This document shows, one piece after another, positions 1-9,253 of a stretch of DNA of 64,000 nucleotides (positions are counted from its first letter, which is position 1; each line of letters starts with the position of its first letter). This DNA is from Streptomyces roseolus (GTDB lineage: Bacteria > Actinomycetota > Actinomycetes > Streptomycetales > Streptomycetaceae), in NCBI RefSeq assembly GCF_014649855.1, contig NZ_BMTV01000005.1, positions 141,248-205,247 of the forward strand, read 5' to 3'. Made by a program: the position numbers and the translations under genes. The notes below the pieces were generated by a model. It searched no databases. It worked only from the letters and a program-made list of their open reading frames with translations, and was not told the origin of the DNA.

Positions 1-761
1 AGGTGGGAGGTGATCCTGGTGTTCACCGCCGGGGTGTCCGTGGCGCAGCCGCGGCCGTAGGAGACCAGGGCCGCCAGGACGCGGCGGCCCGTCCCGGTGC
101 GGTGGGCGAGGGGCCCGCCGGAGTCGTAGACGCAGGTGTCGCGGCCGGGGGTCCAGGTGCAGAGCTGGGCCGGGGTGAGCGGGCCGGCGCCCCTGCGGGC
201 GCATTCGGCGTGGGGGACGGTGTCCAGGGTGACCGTGCGCAGGACGGGGGAGGGGCCCTCGCCGAAGGCGGTCGCGCCCCAGCCGACGGCTTCCAGACGG
301 GTGTGGTCGAACGATTCTGCAGGTGCGGGGAGGGCGATCGGGCGCACGCCGGCGTCCGCGCGGACCGGGGCCGACAGCGTGATCACGGCCAGGTCGTCGT
401 GCTGGGTCCGGCGGTCGTAGCCGGGATGGACGGTGAAGCGGACCGGCCGGGCCACGCGCGCGTGCCGGGACTCCGCCGCCGTGCGCAGGTCGTGGTCGCC
501 GAGGAGCACCGCGACCCGGCCGGTGTCCGCGTACGCGCCGGTCAGGCAGTGCGCGGCCGTCAGCACGTGCCGGGAGCCGATCAGCGCGCCGCCGCAGAAC
601 TGCCGGTGCCGCTCGACGTCGACGAGGGCCGCCACGTACGGGTACGCCCCCGGGGCCGCCTCCTGCCCGCCCACGACGGCCGCCGCCTCGCGCGGCGCGG
701 CCGACACCGCCGCCAGGGCCGCCCCCGCGAGCACCGCCGCCACCGTCCTCACCCGTCCCAC
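1..761 (-). CDS. Secreted trypsin-like serine protease (S1 family), 3' end cut by window edge
   Basis: Chymotrypsin-fold endopeptidase, expected to be exported and to act outside the cell. The GTG start at 761 follows a GGGAGGG ribosome site and opens a signal peptide (Arg residues, then an Ala/Val-rich stretch) ending near AAA, directly before VVGG, the usual mature N-terminus of trypsins. The catalytic triad is visible: His71 in TAAHC, Asp123 in HDDLAV and Ser214 in DSGGP. The residue before that Asp is Tyr instead of the usual Gly, a minor deviation. About 253 codons are present and the frame is still open at base 1, so only a few C-terminal residues are missing. The family assignment is secure; the substrate is unknown. 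Confidence 0.93.
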   Translation of the reverse strand, partial: MGRVRTVAAVLAGAALAAVSAAPREAAAVVGGQEAAPGAYPYVAALVDVERHRQFCGGALIGSRHVLTAAHCLTGAYADTGRVAVLLGDHDLRTAAESRHARVARPVRFTVHPGYDRRTQHDDLAVITLSAPVRADAGVRPIALPAPAESFDHTRLEAVGWGATAFGEGPSPVLRTVTLDTVPHAECARRGAGPLTPAQLCTWTPGRDTCVYDSGGPLAHRTGTGRRVLAALVSYGRGCATDTPAVNTRITSH

Positions 762-823
762 TGTGCCCTCCCTGGCCGTCGACCCCGCGTGTCCCTGACG
801 TCAACGAGCCGGCGACGGGCAGG

Positions 824-1726
824 TCACCGCTCCGCGTCGGGCCGCCAGCCGGGGACGTACGCCGCGGCCGCCGCCTCCCAGCCCGCGACACCGCCCGGGA
901 AGGGCCAGGCGCGGGTCAGGGCCGGGACGTCGGCGGCCGCGGCCAGCTCGCGCGCGAGGCGGCGGGCCTCGCCCGACGCCCGGACCGCCCGCAGGGGGCC
1001 GTCCTCCAGCGCCGCCATCCGCTCCTCGTACGCCACCACCGGACGCTCCGACAGCAGCGCCGTCCACGCGGGGTCGGCCGCCCGGGACAGGATCAGCACC
1101 TCCGGCCGGCCGCCCTCCGCGAGCGCCGCCGTCAGCCGGTCGTGGCCGTCCAGGACGACGGGGACGTTCAGGCCGCTGATCCACCAGGCGAAGACCGGCG
1201 GCAGCGCGCCCTCCCGGTACAGCCGGCGGTACGCCTTCACCCGGGGCGCCTCCACGGCGGAAAGGTCCCGCAGCGGCAGCAGGTCGCGGGCGTCGCCGTC
1301 CGGGTCGCCGTACCCGAACCAGGTGAGGTGCCCCCGGTCCGTGTCGTGCGTCAGCAGGCGCGGCCAGTGGCTCTCGACGAACCAGTCCGTGGCGTCCGGG
1401 GCCAGCCGCCACGCGCCCTCGTGCAGCGGCCCGGCCGCCGCCCCCCGCAGCTCCGCCTCCGCGTGCGCCGCCCACCGCCCGGTCCACGCCCGCCCGCCGG
1501 GCTCCGCGAACTCCGCGTGGGCGCGCGCCCGTCCGGCCCGCAGCGGCGCCAGCGGCGACACGTACCGGCCCGTCCGCGCGTAGTGCAGGCCCCGGTGCGT
1601 CACCCGCTGCCGGGCGAAGAGCACCGGCACCGCCCCCCGCCCGCCCGACTCCTGCACGAGCACGAGGCGCCGCCCGTCGGCACACTCCATCCGCAGCCCG
1701 GCCCGCGCCGGTGATCCCACACGCAT
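824..1726 (-). CDS. Conserved-type hypothetical protein with a ParB/Srx-like motif
   Basis: A 300-residue protein that I do not recognise as a named family. Around residues 175-190 it carries VPVVLDGHDRLTAAL, which resembles the 'DGHHR-xx-A' box of ParB/sulfiredoxin-type nucleotide-binding folds; everything else is unassigned. It has no signal peptide or membrane segment and is rich in Trp and Arg. The ATG at 1726 has no ribosome site, but a TAGGGT -10 element sits 7 bases upstream, so the message is probably leaderless and transcribed separately from the lipoate ligase gene that ends 10 bases before it. Coding status is supported by normal codon bias and sensible composition; function is unknown. 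Confidence 0.72.
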   Translation of the reverse strand: MRVGSPARAGLRMECADGRRLVLVQESGGRGAVPVLFARQRVTHRGLHYARTGRYVSPLAPLRAGRARAHAEFAEPGGRAWTGRWAAHAEAELRGAAAGPLHEGAWRLAPDATDWFVESHWPRLLTHDTDRGHLTWFGYGDPDGDARDLLPLRDLSAVEAPRVKAYRRLYREGALPPVFAWWISGLNVPVVLDGHDRLTAALAEGGRPEVLILSRAADPAWTALLSERPVVAYEERMAALEDGPLRAVRASGEARRLARELAAAADVPALTRAWPFPGGVAGWEAAAAAYVPGWRPDAER

Positions 1727-1736
1727 GCGAGGAACC

Positions 1737-2792
1737 CTAGGGGACCCGCGCGGTCCACTCGGGCGACGAGAACTTGCTCTCCGCCAGCTCCTTCGCGGCG
1801 GACAGCTCCTCCTCCGTGACCCGGCCCTCCGTCAGGCCGTAGCGCTGCCGGAAGGAGGCGATCATGCGCTCGATCACCGCCTCGCGCGGCAGTCCCGTCT
1901 GGCGGCGCAGCGGGTCGACGCGCTTCTTCGCGCTCGTGGTGCCCTTGCCGGAGAGCTTCTCGCGGCCGATCCGCAGCACCTCGGTCATCTTGTCGGCGTC
2001 GATGTCGTACGCCATCGTCACGTGGTGCAGCACCGCGCCCGCGCCCGTCACCATCCGTTTCTGCGCCGCGCCCGCGATCTTCCCCGCCTCGGTGGCGATG
2101 TCGTTGAGCGGCTGGTACCACGCCTTCACGCCCAGGTCGCCGAGCGCGGCGAGGACCCAGTCGTCGAGGTAGGCGTAGCTGTCGGCGAAGGACAGGCCCT
2201 GCACCAGGGCGTCGGGCACCGACAGCGAGTACGTGATGGTGTTGCCGGGCTCGATGAACATGGCGCCGCCCCCGCTGATCCGGCGCACCACCTGGATGCC
2301 GTGCCGCTCGGCGGCCTCCGGGTCCACCTCGTTGCGCAGCGACTGGAAGCTGCCGATGACGACGGCGGGCGCGCCCCACTCCCAGACCCGCAGCGTCGGC
2401 GGCCTCCGGCCCTCCGCGACCCCCGCGGTGATCACCTCGTCGAGCGCCATGTGCAGGGCGGGGGAGCGCGGCGGCTCGTGGACGAGCTGCCAGTCGTAGT
2501 CGGTCCAGTCGGTGGCGTGGGCGAGCGCCCGGCGGACCGCCACCCCGACGCCCTCGGCGGTGAGTCCGTACATCCGCGTGCCGGGCGGCAGGGCCGCCTC
2601 GATCCGGGCCGCGAGCCCGGTGGCGTCGGTGTCGGCGGGCGCGCCCTCCAGGGCGCGGTCGATGGAGAGGATCGCCTCGTCGGGTTCGAGGAAGAAGTCC
2701 CCGGCCACCCGGACGTGGCGGAGCACCCCGTCCTCGACGTCCAGATCGACGACGACGAGCTTGCCGCCGGGCGCCTTGTACTCACCGTGCAC
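1737..2792 (-). CDS. lplA: Lipoate-protein ligase A with N-terminal accessory (LplB-like) domain
   Basis: Activates lipoate (or octanoate) and attaches it to lysines of E2 subunits and the glycine-cleavage H protein in the cytoplasm. Residues 1 to about 95 (GEYKAPGGKLVVVD...GDFF) match the small accessory domain that in E. coli-type ligases is C-terminal. The catalytic LplA domain follows (about 100-330) with the RRISGGGAMF lipoyl-AMP-binding motif and a downstream HHVTMAYDID stretch. The domain order is therefore permuted. The start is GTG at 2792, with an AAAGGGGA ribosome site and a TAGGAT -10-like element upstream. Length of 351 residues fits actinobacterial homologues. The function call is firm; preference for lipoate over octanoate cannot be read. 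Confidence 0.9.
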   Translation of the reverse strand: MHGEYKAPGGKLVVVDLDVEDGVLRHVRVAGDFFLEPDEAILSIDRALEGAPADTDATGLAARIEAALPPGTRMYGLTAEGVGVAVRRALAHATDWTDYDWQLVHEPPRSPALHMALDEVITAGVAEGRRPPTLRVWEWGAPAVVIGSFQSLRNEVDPEAAERHGIQVVRRISGGGAMFIEPGNTITYSLSVPDALVQGLSFADSYAYLDDWVLAALGDLGVKAWYQPLNDIATEAGKIAGAAQKRMVTGAGAVLHHVTMAYDIDADKMTEVLRIGREKLSGKGTTSAKKRVDPLRRQTGLPREAVIERMIASFRQRYGLTEGRVTEEELSAAKELAESKFSSPEWTARVP

Positions 2793-3111
2793 CGTTTCGT
2801 CCCCTTTCCGCAGGTGATGGTGATCCTAGCCAGACACACGCTCCTCCCGGGCCGTCGCCCTGACGGGAGGCGGCCGGGGAGCTTCAGGGTGTCCTCCTGG
2901 GAGGGACCGGGCCGGAGGGGGCCGCGCCAGGCACACGCGTCGGCTCCCTCACCCGGCGGGCAGTCCCATCCCCGGCCGGCCACGCCCGCCCGGGGGGCGC
3001 CCCCCGACCGGCCCGCCCGGTCCGCGGCCTGACGAGGGCCCAGGTTCTCGTCAGGCCGGGCAGGACCACGGCGCGGTACCGGTTGTCGGACCCGCGTGCT
3101 TAGCTGGACAC
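2793..3111. other. Divergent intergenic region lplA/hisN with an 11-bp inverted repeat
   Basis: No convincing gene lies here. The region holds the promoters for the leftward lipoate ligase gene (TAGGAT about 30 bases before its GTG) and the rightward phosphatase gene. An 11-bp inverted repeat (GGCCTGACGAG at 3026-3036, CTCGTCAGGCC at 3047-3057, 10-base loop) sits 55 bases ahead of the phosphatase ATG. It could be an operator or the hairpin of a short transcript. Confidence 0.5.
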
Positions 3112-3960
3112 ATGATCGAGTCCTTCCTTGAGCACGTTCTCGACGGCGGTACGACGGAGGTGGAGGAGGCGGTCCGCAAGGCGGTCGCGGAGGAGGTCAT
3201 GCCGCGCTTCCGGCAGCTCGCCGACCACGAGATCGTCGAGAAGAAGGGGCCGTACGACCTGGTGACGGTCGCCGACCGGGCGGCCGAGGAGCACCTGACC
3301 CGGGCGCTGACCGCGCTGCTGCCGGGCTCCGTCGTGGTCGGCGAGGAGGCCGTCCACGCCGACCCGGGCCTGTACGACGCGCTGCGCGGCGACGCCCCGG
3401 TCTGGATCGTCGACCCGGTGGACGGCACCCGCCAGTTCGTCCACGGCGACCCGGCCTTCTGCACCCTCGTCGCCCTGGCCCACCACGGCGAGCTCCTCGC
3501 CTCCTGGACCTTCGCGCCCGCCCTGGGCGAGCTGGCCGTCGCCGTCCGGGGGCGCGGCGCGGTGCTCAACGGGACGCGGATCCGGTCCGGTTCGCCCGCC
3601 CCGGGCGCCGTCCTGGAGGTCGCCACCTCGCACCCCGACTACTCCACGCCCGAGCAGAAGCGGGCCCTCCTCGGGCTCGTCACCGAGGGCGTCCGGCCCC
3701 GGCCGTGCGGCTCGGCCGGCCTGGAGTACCTGTCGATCGCCCGGGGCGCGCTCGACGCCACCGCCTTCGGCTGGGAGTACGCCTGGGACCACGCGGCCGG
3801 ACTGCTGCTGGTCGCGGAGGCGGGCGGCGCGCAGACCACCGTCGCCGGCGAGCCGTTCCGCATCGCCGGGGGCAACGCGCTGCCCTTCACGGCCGCCCGG
3901 GACGCCGCCACCGCCGAGCGCGTCCGCGCCCTCCTCGCCGCCGCCCCGGCCGGGGACTGA
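3112..3960 (+). CDS. hisN: Inositol-monophosphatase-family phosphatase, probably histidinol-phosphatase HisN
   Basis: Mg2+-dependent phosphomonoesterase. In actinobacteria this branch typically performs the last phosphatase step of histidine synthesis (L-histidinol phosphate to L-histidinol). Family signatures are present: [11 protein letters not shown] near residue 45, GEEAVH near 78 (metal-binding Glu), the [15 protein letters not shown] metal/substrate motif near 100, and [10 protein letters not shown] near 222 with the second Asp. The 282-residue length is normal. The ATG has no ribosome site and lies 6 bases after TTAGCT, so it may be translated from a leaderless message. HisN is preferred over SuhB because of the overall Streptomyces-type sequence, but the substrate is inferred. 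Confidence 0.85.
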   Translation: MIESFLEHVLDGGTTEVEEAVRKAVAEEVMPRFRQLADHEIVEKKGPYDLVTVADRAAEEHLTRALTALLPGSVVVGEEAVHADPGLYDALRGDAPVWIVDPVDGTRQFVHGDPAFCTLVALAHHGELLASWTFAPALGELAVAVRGRGAVLNGTRIRSGSPAPGAVLEVATSHPDYSTPEQKRALLGLVTEGVRPRPCGSAGLEYLSIARGALDATAFGWEYAWDHAAGLLLVAEAGGAQTTVAGEPFRIAGGNALPFTAARDAATAERVRALLAAAPAGD

Positions 3961-4082
3961 CGGGTGGTCACGAGGCCGGGCCGGCCGCGCCGCCGGCCGC
4001 TGCCGGAGCCGAGCCGCCACCGCCGGAGCGGGCGGGCCTATCCTGGCCCTGCCGAACCGCCGGCCGACGTGAGGAGCCCGAG

Positions 4083-5516
4083 GTGACGTCACTGCTCGAC
4101 GCCGTCGTCGTGGGGGCCGGGCCCAACGGACTGACCGCCGCCGTGGAGCTGGCCCGCCGCGGCCACTCGGTGGCCGTGTTCGAGGCGAAGGAGACCGTCG
4201 GCGGCGGAGCCCGCACCGAGGAACTGACCCTCCCCGGCTTCCGCCACGACCCCTGCTCCGCCGTCCACCCGCTCGGCGCCGGCTCGCCGGTCTTCCGGAC
4301 CATGCCGCTCGACCGGTACGGCCTGGAGTGGCTCCACCCCGAACTGCCCATGGCGCACCCCTGGGACGACGGCACCGCCGCCGTCCTCTCCCGCTCCGTC
4401 GCCGAGACCGCCGCCTCCCTCGGGCCGCGCGACGCCGGCGCCTACCGCCGGCTCGTCACCCCCTTCCTCGGCCGCTGGGAGACGCTCTTCCGCGACTTCA
4501 TGCAGCTGCCGCTCACTGCGCTGCCCCGCGACCCGGTCGGTCTCGCCCGCTTCGGTCTCACCGGACTGCCGCCCTCCACCTGGCTGCTGCGCCGCTTCCG
4601 CGACGAGAAGGCCCGCGCCCTCTTCGCCGGCCTGGTCGGCCACGTCATCGCGCCGCTCGACGGCTTCGCCACCTCCGCCGTCGGCCTCGTCTTCGCGCTC
4701 GCCGCGCACGCCGTCGGCTGGCCCGTGCCCCGCGGCGGCTCCCAGGCGATCCCGGACGCCCTCACCGCGTACCTCACCGAGCTCGGCGGCACCGTCCACA
4801 CCGGCTACGAGGTCAAGCGCCTCGACGACCTGCCGCCCGCCCGCGCCTACCTCTTCGACACCTCGCCCACCGCCCTCGCCCGCATCACCGGCTTCGGCGC
4901 CCACCACTACGCCCACTACCGGTACGGCGCCTCCGCCTTCAAGATCGACTACGCCCTCGACGGGCCCGTGCCGTGGACCGCCGAGGCCGCCCGCCGGGCC
5001 GGCACCGTCCAGGTCGGGCCCACCGCCCGCGCCATCGACACCGCCCTGCGCCAGGCCTCCTCCGGCTCCGCCCCCGACACGCCGTTCCTCATCACCGCCC
5101 AGCCCAGCCTCGTCGACCCGTCCCGCGCCCCCGGGGGCAAGCACGTCTTCTGGGCGTACGGCCACGTGCCCAACGGCTGGCGCGGCGACCTCACCGACGC
5201 GATCGAGCGGCAGATCGAGCGCTTCGCCCCCGGCTTCCGCGACCGGATCCTCGCCCGCGCCACCGCCGGACCGCCCGAACTCGCCGCGCGCAACGCCAAC
5301 TACATCGGCGGCGACATCGCCTGCGGCGCCGCCCGAGGCCTCCAGCTCGTGCTGCGCCCCACCCTCTCTCCCTGGCCGTACCGCACCCCCCACCCCGCGG
5401 TCTTCCTCTGCTCCTCCGCCACCCCGCCCGGCCCCGGCGTCCACGGCATGTCCGGGCACAACGCCGCCAAGGCCGTCTGGCGCCACCTCAGAACCCTCGA
5501 CGGCCGGGGAACCTAG
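4083..5516 (+). CDS. FAD-dependent NAD(P)-binding oxidoreductase, phytoene desaturase-like
   Basis: A 477-residue flavoprotein of the CrtI/amine-oxidase superfamily. The N-terminal dinucleotide-binding motif is [20 protein letters not shown] followed by the acidic residue that holds the ribose ([10 protein letters not shown]). The C-terminal FAD motif [13 protein letters not shown] is also present. The GTG start at 4083 has a GAGGAG ribosome site. There are no carotenoid genes nearby, so it is more likely one of the widespread stand-alone CrtI-like redox enzymes than a carotenoid-pathway member. Its stop codon TAG overlaps the -10 element of the next gene. The reaction is unknown. Confidence 0.82.
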   Translation: MTSLLDAVVVGAGPNGLTAAVELARRGHSVAVFEAKETVGGGARTEELTLPGFRHDPCSAVHPLGAGSPVFRTMPLDRYGLEWLHPELPMAHPWDDGTAAVLSRSVAETAASLGPRDAGAYRRLVTPFLGRWETLFRDFMQLPLTALPRDPVGLARFGLTGLPPSTWLLRRFRDEKARALFAGLVGHVIAPLDGFATSAVGLVFALAAHAVGWPVPRGGSQAIPDALTAYLTELGGTVHTGYEVKRLDDLPPARAYLFDTSPTALARITGFGAHHYAHYRYGASAFKIDYALDGPVPWTAEAARRAGTVQVGPTARAIDTALRQASSGSAPDTPFLITAQPSLVDPSRAPGGKHVFWAYGHVPNGWRGDLTDAIERQIERFAPGFRDRILARATAGPPELAARNANYIGGDIACGAARGLQLVLRPTLSPWPYRTPHPAVFLCSSATPPGPGVHGMSGHNAAKAVWRHLRTLDGRGT

Positions 5517-5526
5517 ACTCGGCCCA
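5514..5526 (+). promoter_or_regulatory. Leaderless -10 element for the YciO gene
   Basis: TAGACT at 5514-5519 is followed after 6 bases by the ATG at 5526, with no ribosome site between. The hexamer reuses the stop codon of the upstream oxidoreductase gene. Confidence 0.55.
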
Positions 5527-6146
5527 TGGCGAAGTACATCGACGTGCACCCCGAGAACCCGCAGCCGCGCATCATCGACGGCGTGGCCGACTCGATCCGC
5601 AAGGGCGGGCTCATCGCCTACCCCACCGACTCCTGCTACGCCCTCGGCAGCCGGATCGGCAACCACGAGGGGCTCACCCGCATCCGGGAGATCCGCCGCC
5701 TCGACGACCGGCACCACTTCACCCTCATGTGCGCGGACTTCGCCCAGCTCGGCCAGCTCGTGCACATCGACAACCGGGTCTTCCGGGCCGTCAAGTCCGC
5801 CGTCCCCGGCGCGTACACCTTCATCCTGCCCGGCACCAAGGAGGTGCCCCGGCAGCTCCTCCACCCGAAGAAGAAGACCGTCGGCGTCCGCATCCCCGAC
5901 CACGTCGTCACCCAGGCGCTGCTCGCGTCACTCGGCGAACCCCTGCTCTCCAGCACCCTCCTGCTGCCCGACGAGGAGGAGCCGCTCACCCAGGGCTGGG
6001 AGATCAAGGAGCGCCTCGACCACCAGGTCGACGCCGTCCTCGACTCCGGGGACTGCGGCACCGTCCCCACCACCGTCGTCGACTTCTCCAGCGGCGATCC
6101 CGAGATCGTCCGCGTCGGCGCCGGGGACCCCACCCGCTTCGCGTGA
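5526..6146 (+). CDS. YciO/YrdC/Sua5-family protein
   Basis: A 206-residue single-domain protein of the threonylcarbamoyl-adenylate synthase superfamily. Sua5/TsaC members make the intermediate for t6A37 in ANN-decoding tRNAs. This one looks like the YciO branch: GGLIAYPTDSCYALGSRIGN near residue 30, then RLDDRHHFTLMCADF, a KKKTVGVRIPDH segment and STLLLPDEEEP near 145. There is no C-terminal Sua5 domain. YciO proteins have the same fold, but whether they supply t6A in vivo is unsettled, so I do not assign tsaC. The start is taken at the ATG because of the leaderless -10 box just ahead. Confidence 0.85.
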   Translation: MAKYIDVHPENPQPRIIDGVADSIRKGGLIAYPTDSCYALGSRIGNHEGLTRIREIRRLDDRHHFTLMCADFAQLGQLVHIDNRVFRAVKSAVPGAYTFILPGTKEVPRQLLHPKKKTVGVRIPDHVVTQALLASLGEPLLSSTLLLPDEEEPLTQGWEIKERLDHQVDAVLDSGDCGTVPTTVVDFSSGDPEIVRVGAGDPTRFA

Positions 6147-6253
6147 GCCGGAAGGGCCGTCCCGCCGGGCGGTGGCCCTTACGCGCCCCGTCGTGATCAC
6201 CGTACGGTCGGTCGGGTGAACCACCGTTCACCCCGACCGCCGGAGGCCCACCC

Positions 6254-7033
6254 GTGATCGTCATCGCCCACGTCAGCGACACCCACATCGACGCGGAGGA
6301 GCGCGCCACCGCGCGCACCCGCGCCGTCCTGCGCCACCTGGAGGAGCTCCCGTACGACCTGGCGGCCGTCCTCGTCTCCGGCGACATCGCCGACCACGGA
6401 GCCCCCGCCGAGTACGACGCCGCCCGCGCGCTCCTGACCGGCCGCCACCCGCTCGTCGTCTGCCCCGGCAACCACGACGACCGCGCCGCCTTCCGGGCCG
6501 GCCTCGCGCCGCTGCTCCACGAGGACGGCGACCCGGCACCCACCGCCCCCGTCGACCAGGTGCTGCGCGGCGACGGCTTCGTCCTCGCCGTCTGCGACTC
6601 CTCGATCCCCGGCAAGCACGACGGCCACCTGGAGGACACCACCCTGGAGCGGCTGGACCGCGTCCTCACCGACACCCCGCGCGACACGCCCGTCCTCGTC
6701 GCCTTCCACCACCCGCCGGTGCCGCTGCACACCCCGTACGTCGACGAGATCCGGCAGTACGGCGAGGACCGGCTCGCCGCGCTCGCCGCCCGCCACCCCC
6801 ACCTCACCGCCTTCCTCGCCGGCCACGCCCACACCGCCGCCGCCACCACCTTCGCCGGCCGCCCGCTGCTCGTCGCCCCCGGCACCGCCTCCACCATCCG
6901 GCTGCCCTGGGAGCACCCGGGCCCCGACAGCCCGCACGTCCACCTGGACACCCCGCCCGGTGTCGCCTTCCACGTCCTCGACGACGCGGGGCGGATCACC
7001 ACCCACTTCCGGACGGTGCCGGTCTCCGGCTGA
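6254..7033 (+). CDS. Calcineurin-like metallophosphoesterase (CpdA-type)
   Basis: A 259-residue dinuclear-metal phosphodiesterase. All metal motifs of the family are visible: HVSDTHID (residues 6-13), VSGDIADHG (about 38-46), CPGNHDDR (about 74-81), AFHHPP (about 155) and FLAGHAHTAAAT (about 190). This is the architecture of CpdA-like 3',5'-cyclic nucleotide phosphodiesterases and related Icc enzymes; cyclic AMP is a likely but unproven substrate. The GTG start at 6254 is preceded by CCGGAGG. The gene ends 57 bases before the Ada-AlkA fusion gene. Confidence 0.88.
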   Translation: MIVIAHVSDTHIDAEERATARTRAVLRHLEELPYDLAAVLVSGDIADHGAPAEYDAARALLTGRHPLVVCPGNHDDRAAFRAGLAPLLHEDGDPAPTAPVDQVLRGDGFVLAVCDSSIPGKHDGHLEDTTLERLDRVLTDTPRDTPVLVAFHHPPVPLHTPYVDEIRQYGEDRLAALAARHPHLTAFLAGHAHTAAATTFAGRPLLVAPGTASTIRLPWEHPGPDSPHVHLDTPPGVAFHVLDDAGRITTHFRTVPVSG

Positions 7034-7090
7034 ACGTCCATGTCGTTTTTCTGCCAGCCCGAGGGTCCGCGCACCCTCGATCCTGGATCC

Positions 7091-8560
7091 ATGCACACCG
7101 AGACCGAGCGCTGCGTGCGGGCCGTCCAGTCCAAGGACGCCCGCTTCGACGGCGTCTTCTTCACCGCGGTCCGCACCACCCGGATCTACTGCCGTCCCAG
7201 CTGCCCGGCCGTCCCGCCCAAGCCCGAGAACATGGAGTTCCACCCCAGCGCCGCCGCCTGCCAGCGGGCCGGCTTCCGGGCCTGCAAGCGGTGCCGGCCC
7301 GACACCAGCCCCGGCTCCCCGGAGTGGAACGTGCGGGCGGACGCCGTCGCCCGCGCCGTCCGCCTGATCCAGGACGGGGTCGTCGACCGGGAGGGCGTCC
7401 CCGGTCTCGCCCGGCGGCTCGGCTGGTCCACCCGGCAGGTCGAGCGCCAGCTCCTCGCCGAGCTGGGCGCGGGCCCGCTCGCCCTGGCCCGCGCCCAGCG
7501 AGCCCAGACCGCCCGCACCCTCGTCGAGACGACGGCGCTGCCCTTCGCCGAGATCGCCTTCGCCGCCGGCTTCTCCTCCATCCGCTCCTTCAACGACACC
7601 GTCCGCCAGGTCTTCGACCTCAGCCCCGGCGAACTGCGCGCCCGCGCCGCCGGGCCGGCCGCGCCCCACCCGCCCGGCGTGATCAGCCTCCGGCTGCCCT
7701 TCCGCGCCCCGCTGGAGCCGTCCAACCTCTTCGGCCACCTCGCCGCCACCGCCGTCCCCGGCGTCGAGGAGTGGCGCGACGGTGCCTACCGCCGCACCCT
7801 CGCCCTTCCGTACGGGCACGGGATCGTCGCCCTCACCCCGCGCCCCGACCACGTCGCCTGCCGGCTCTCGCTCACCGACCCCCGCGACCTCACCCACGCG
7901 ATCAGCCGCTGCCGCCGCCTCCTCGACCTCGACGCCGACCCCGTCGCCGTCGACGACCGGCTGCGCGCCGACCCGTTGCTCGCCCCGCTCGTCGACGGGG
8001 CACCCGGCCGGCGCGTCCCGGGCACCGTCGACCCGGCCGAGTTCGCGGTCCGGGCCGTCCTCGGCCAGCAGGTGTCCACGGCCGCCGCCCGCACCCACGC
8101 GGCCCGGCTCGTCACCGCCCACGGCGTGCCCGTCGAGGACCCCGAGGGCGGCCTCACCCACCTCTTCCCGACCCCCGGCGCGCTCGCCGGGCTCGACCCC
8201 GAGACCCTGGCCCTGCCCCGCAGCCGCCGCGCCACCCTGCTGTCCCTCGTCGGCGCGCTCGCCGACGGCACCCTCTCCCTCGGCCCCGACACCGACCGGG
8301 CCGAGACCCGCGCCCGGCTGCTCGCGCTGCCCGGCTTCGGCCCCTGGACCACCGAGATCATCGCCATGCGCGCGCTCGGCGACCCCGACGCCTTCCTTCC
8401 CGGCGACCTCGGAATCCGCCGCGCCGCCGTGGGACTCGGCCTGCCCGGCACCCCCGGCGCGCTCACCGCCCGCTCCGCCGACTGGGCGCCCTGGCGCGCG
8501 TACGCCGTCCAGTACCTGTGGGCGACCGACAGCCACCCCATCAACCACCTCCCCGCGTAA
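7091..8560 (+). CDS. alkA: Ada-AlkA fusion: methyl-phosphotriester-sensing AraC-type regulator joined to 3-methyladenine DNA glycosylase
   Basis: A 489-residue alkylation-repair protein with three parts. Residues 1-75 are the Ada zinc domain, with IYCRPSCPA (Cys acceptor) and FRACKRCRPD completing the four-Cys site. Residues about 80-180 form an AraC-type helix-turn-helix (LARRLGWSTRQVERQLL, then FAAGFSSIRSFNDTVRQVF). Residues 195-485 form an AlkA-type HhH-GPD glycosylase with LPGFGPWTTEIIAMRALGD and the catalytic Asp in FLPGDLGIRRA. It should sense methylated DNA, regulate transcription and excise alkylated bases. The ATG at 7091 is chosen because homology begins there, although an in-frame ATG occurs at 7040. 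The next gene, 12 bases on, completes the adaptive response. Confidence 0.93.
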   Translation: MHTETERCVRAVQSKDARFDGVFFTAVRTTRIYCRPSCPAVPPKPENMEFHPSAAACQRAGFRACKRCRPDTSPGSPEWNVRADAVARAVRLIQDGVVDREGVPGLARRLGWSTRQVERQLLAELGAGPLALARAQRAQTARTLVETTALPFAEIAFAAGFSSIRSFNDTVRQVFDLSPGELRARAAGPAAPHPPGVISLRLPFRAPLEPSNLFGHLAATAVPGVEEWRDGAYRRTLALPYGHGIVALTPRPDHVACRLSLTDPRDLTHAISRCRRLLDLDADPVAVDDRLRADPLLAPLVDGAPGRRVPGTVDPAEFAVRAVLGQQVSTAAARTHAARLVTAHGVPVEDPEGGLTHLFPTPGALAGLDPETLALPRSRRATLLSLVGALADGTLSLGPDTDRAETRARLLALPGFGPWTTEIIAMRALGDPDAFLPGDLGIRRAAVGLGLPGTPGALTARSADWAPWRAYAVQYLWATDSHPINHLPA

Positions 8561-8572
8561 GGAAGTTCCGCC

Positions 8573-9091
8573 ATGCCCCGCACCACCACGTCCCGCACGG
8601 TCGTGCACACGGTCGTGGACAGCCCCTACGAGCCGCTGACCCTGGTGGCCGTCGACGGCGTCCTCAGCCGCGTCCACATGACCGGCCAGCGCCACCGCCC
8701 GCCCGAGGAGAGCTTCGGCGCGCGCGACCCCCGCCCGTTCGGCGAGGTGATCCGCCAGCTCGACGCCTACTTCGACGGCGAGCTCACCGAGTTCGACCTG
8801 CCGCTCCACCTGGAGGGCACCCCGTTCCAGCTGCGCGTCTGGGAGCAGCTCCGGCTCATCCCGTACGGGGAGACCCGCACGTACGGCGAACTCGCCGAGG
8901 CGCTCGGCAGCCCCAGCGCCTCCCGCGCGGTCGGCCTCGCCAACGGCAAGAACCCCGTCAGCGTCATCGTCCCCTGCCACCGCGTCATCGGCTCCGGCGG
9001 CAGCCTCACCGGCTACGGCGGCGGCCTGGAGCGCAAGCAGCGGCTGCTCGCCTTCGAGTCGGGCGCCGCCGCCCCGGACGCGCTGTTCTAG
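8573..9091 (+). CDS. ogt: Methylated-DNA--protein-cysteine S-methyltransferase
   Basis: A 172-residue suicide enzyme that removes alkyl groups from O6-alkylguanine onto its own cysteine. The active-site motif VIVPCHRVIGSGGSLTGYGGG is intact, with FQLRVWEQLRLIPYGETRTYGELA as the DNA-binding helix-turn-helix ahead of it. The N-terminal part is the usual ribonuclease-H-like domain. AAGGAA precedes the ATG and the gene is 12 bases downstream of the Ada-AlkA fusion, so the two form an operon. The stop codon TAG straddles the left edge of a short inverted-repeat insertion. Confidence 0.95.
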   Translation: MPRTTTSRTVVHTVVDSPYEPLTLVAVDGVLSRVHMTGQRHRPPEESFGARDPRPFGEVIRQLDAYFDGELTEFDLPLHLEGTPFQLRVWEQLRLIPYGETRTYGELAEALGSPSASRAVGLANGKNPVSVIVPCHRVIGSGGSLTGYGGGLERKQRLLAFESGAAAPDALF

Positions 9092-9253
9092 GGCCTGTCC
9101 GACCGTTCCCGTCGGGTCCGGCCCGCCCGGCGCGCACGCTCGCCGCACGGCAGAAACGCCCAAGCAGCTCCGCTACGAGGACGCCCCGGCCGCACGCCGG
9201 GCGCACACACCGGACGACCCGGCCTGATCCGACGCCAAAGGTCGGACAGGCCC
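9091..9253. mobile_element. MITE-like element with perfect 14-bp terminal inverted repeats and TA duplication
   Basis: A 163-base element begins GGGCCTGTCCGACC and ends with its exact reverse complement GGTCGGACAGGCCC. A TA dinucleotide flanks each end (9089-9090 and 9254-9255). It has no plausible coding capacity. Ends starting GGG with a two-base TA target duplication resemble IS5-type (IS427-like) elements, so a non-autonomous derivative is the best explanation. It lies exactly between the convergent ogt and sirtuin genes, and each stop codon uses the duplicated TA. A purely structural role as a long-armed terminator is the alternative. Confidence 0.7.

Noticed and set aside
2884..3069. 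Small reverse-strand open frame upstream of lplA
   Set aside because: Composition is typical of chance frames in GC-rich DNA and it overlaps the inverted repeat and promoter region.
4083..5516. Carotenoid biosynthesis gene crtI
   Set aside because: Only the FAD-binding fold supports it; no crtE, crtB or other carotenoid gene is near.
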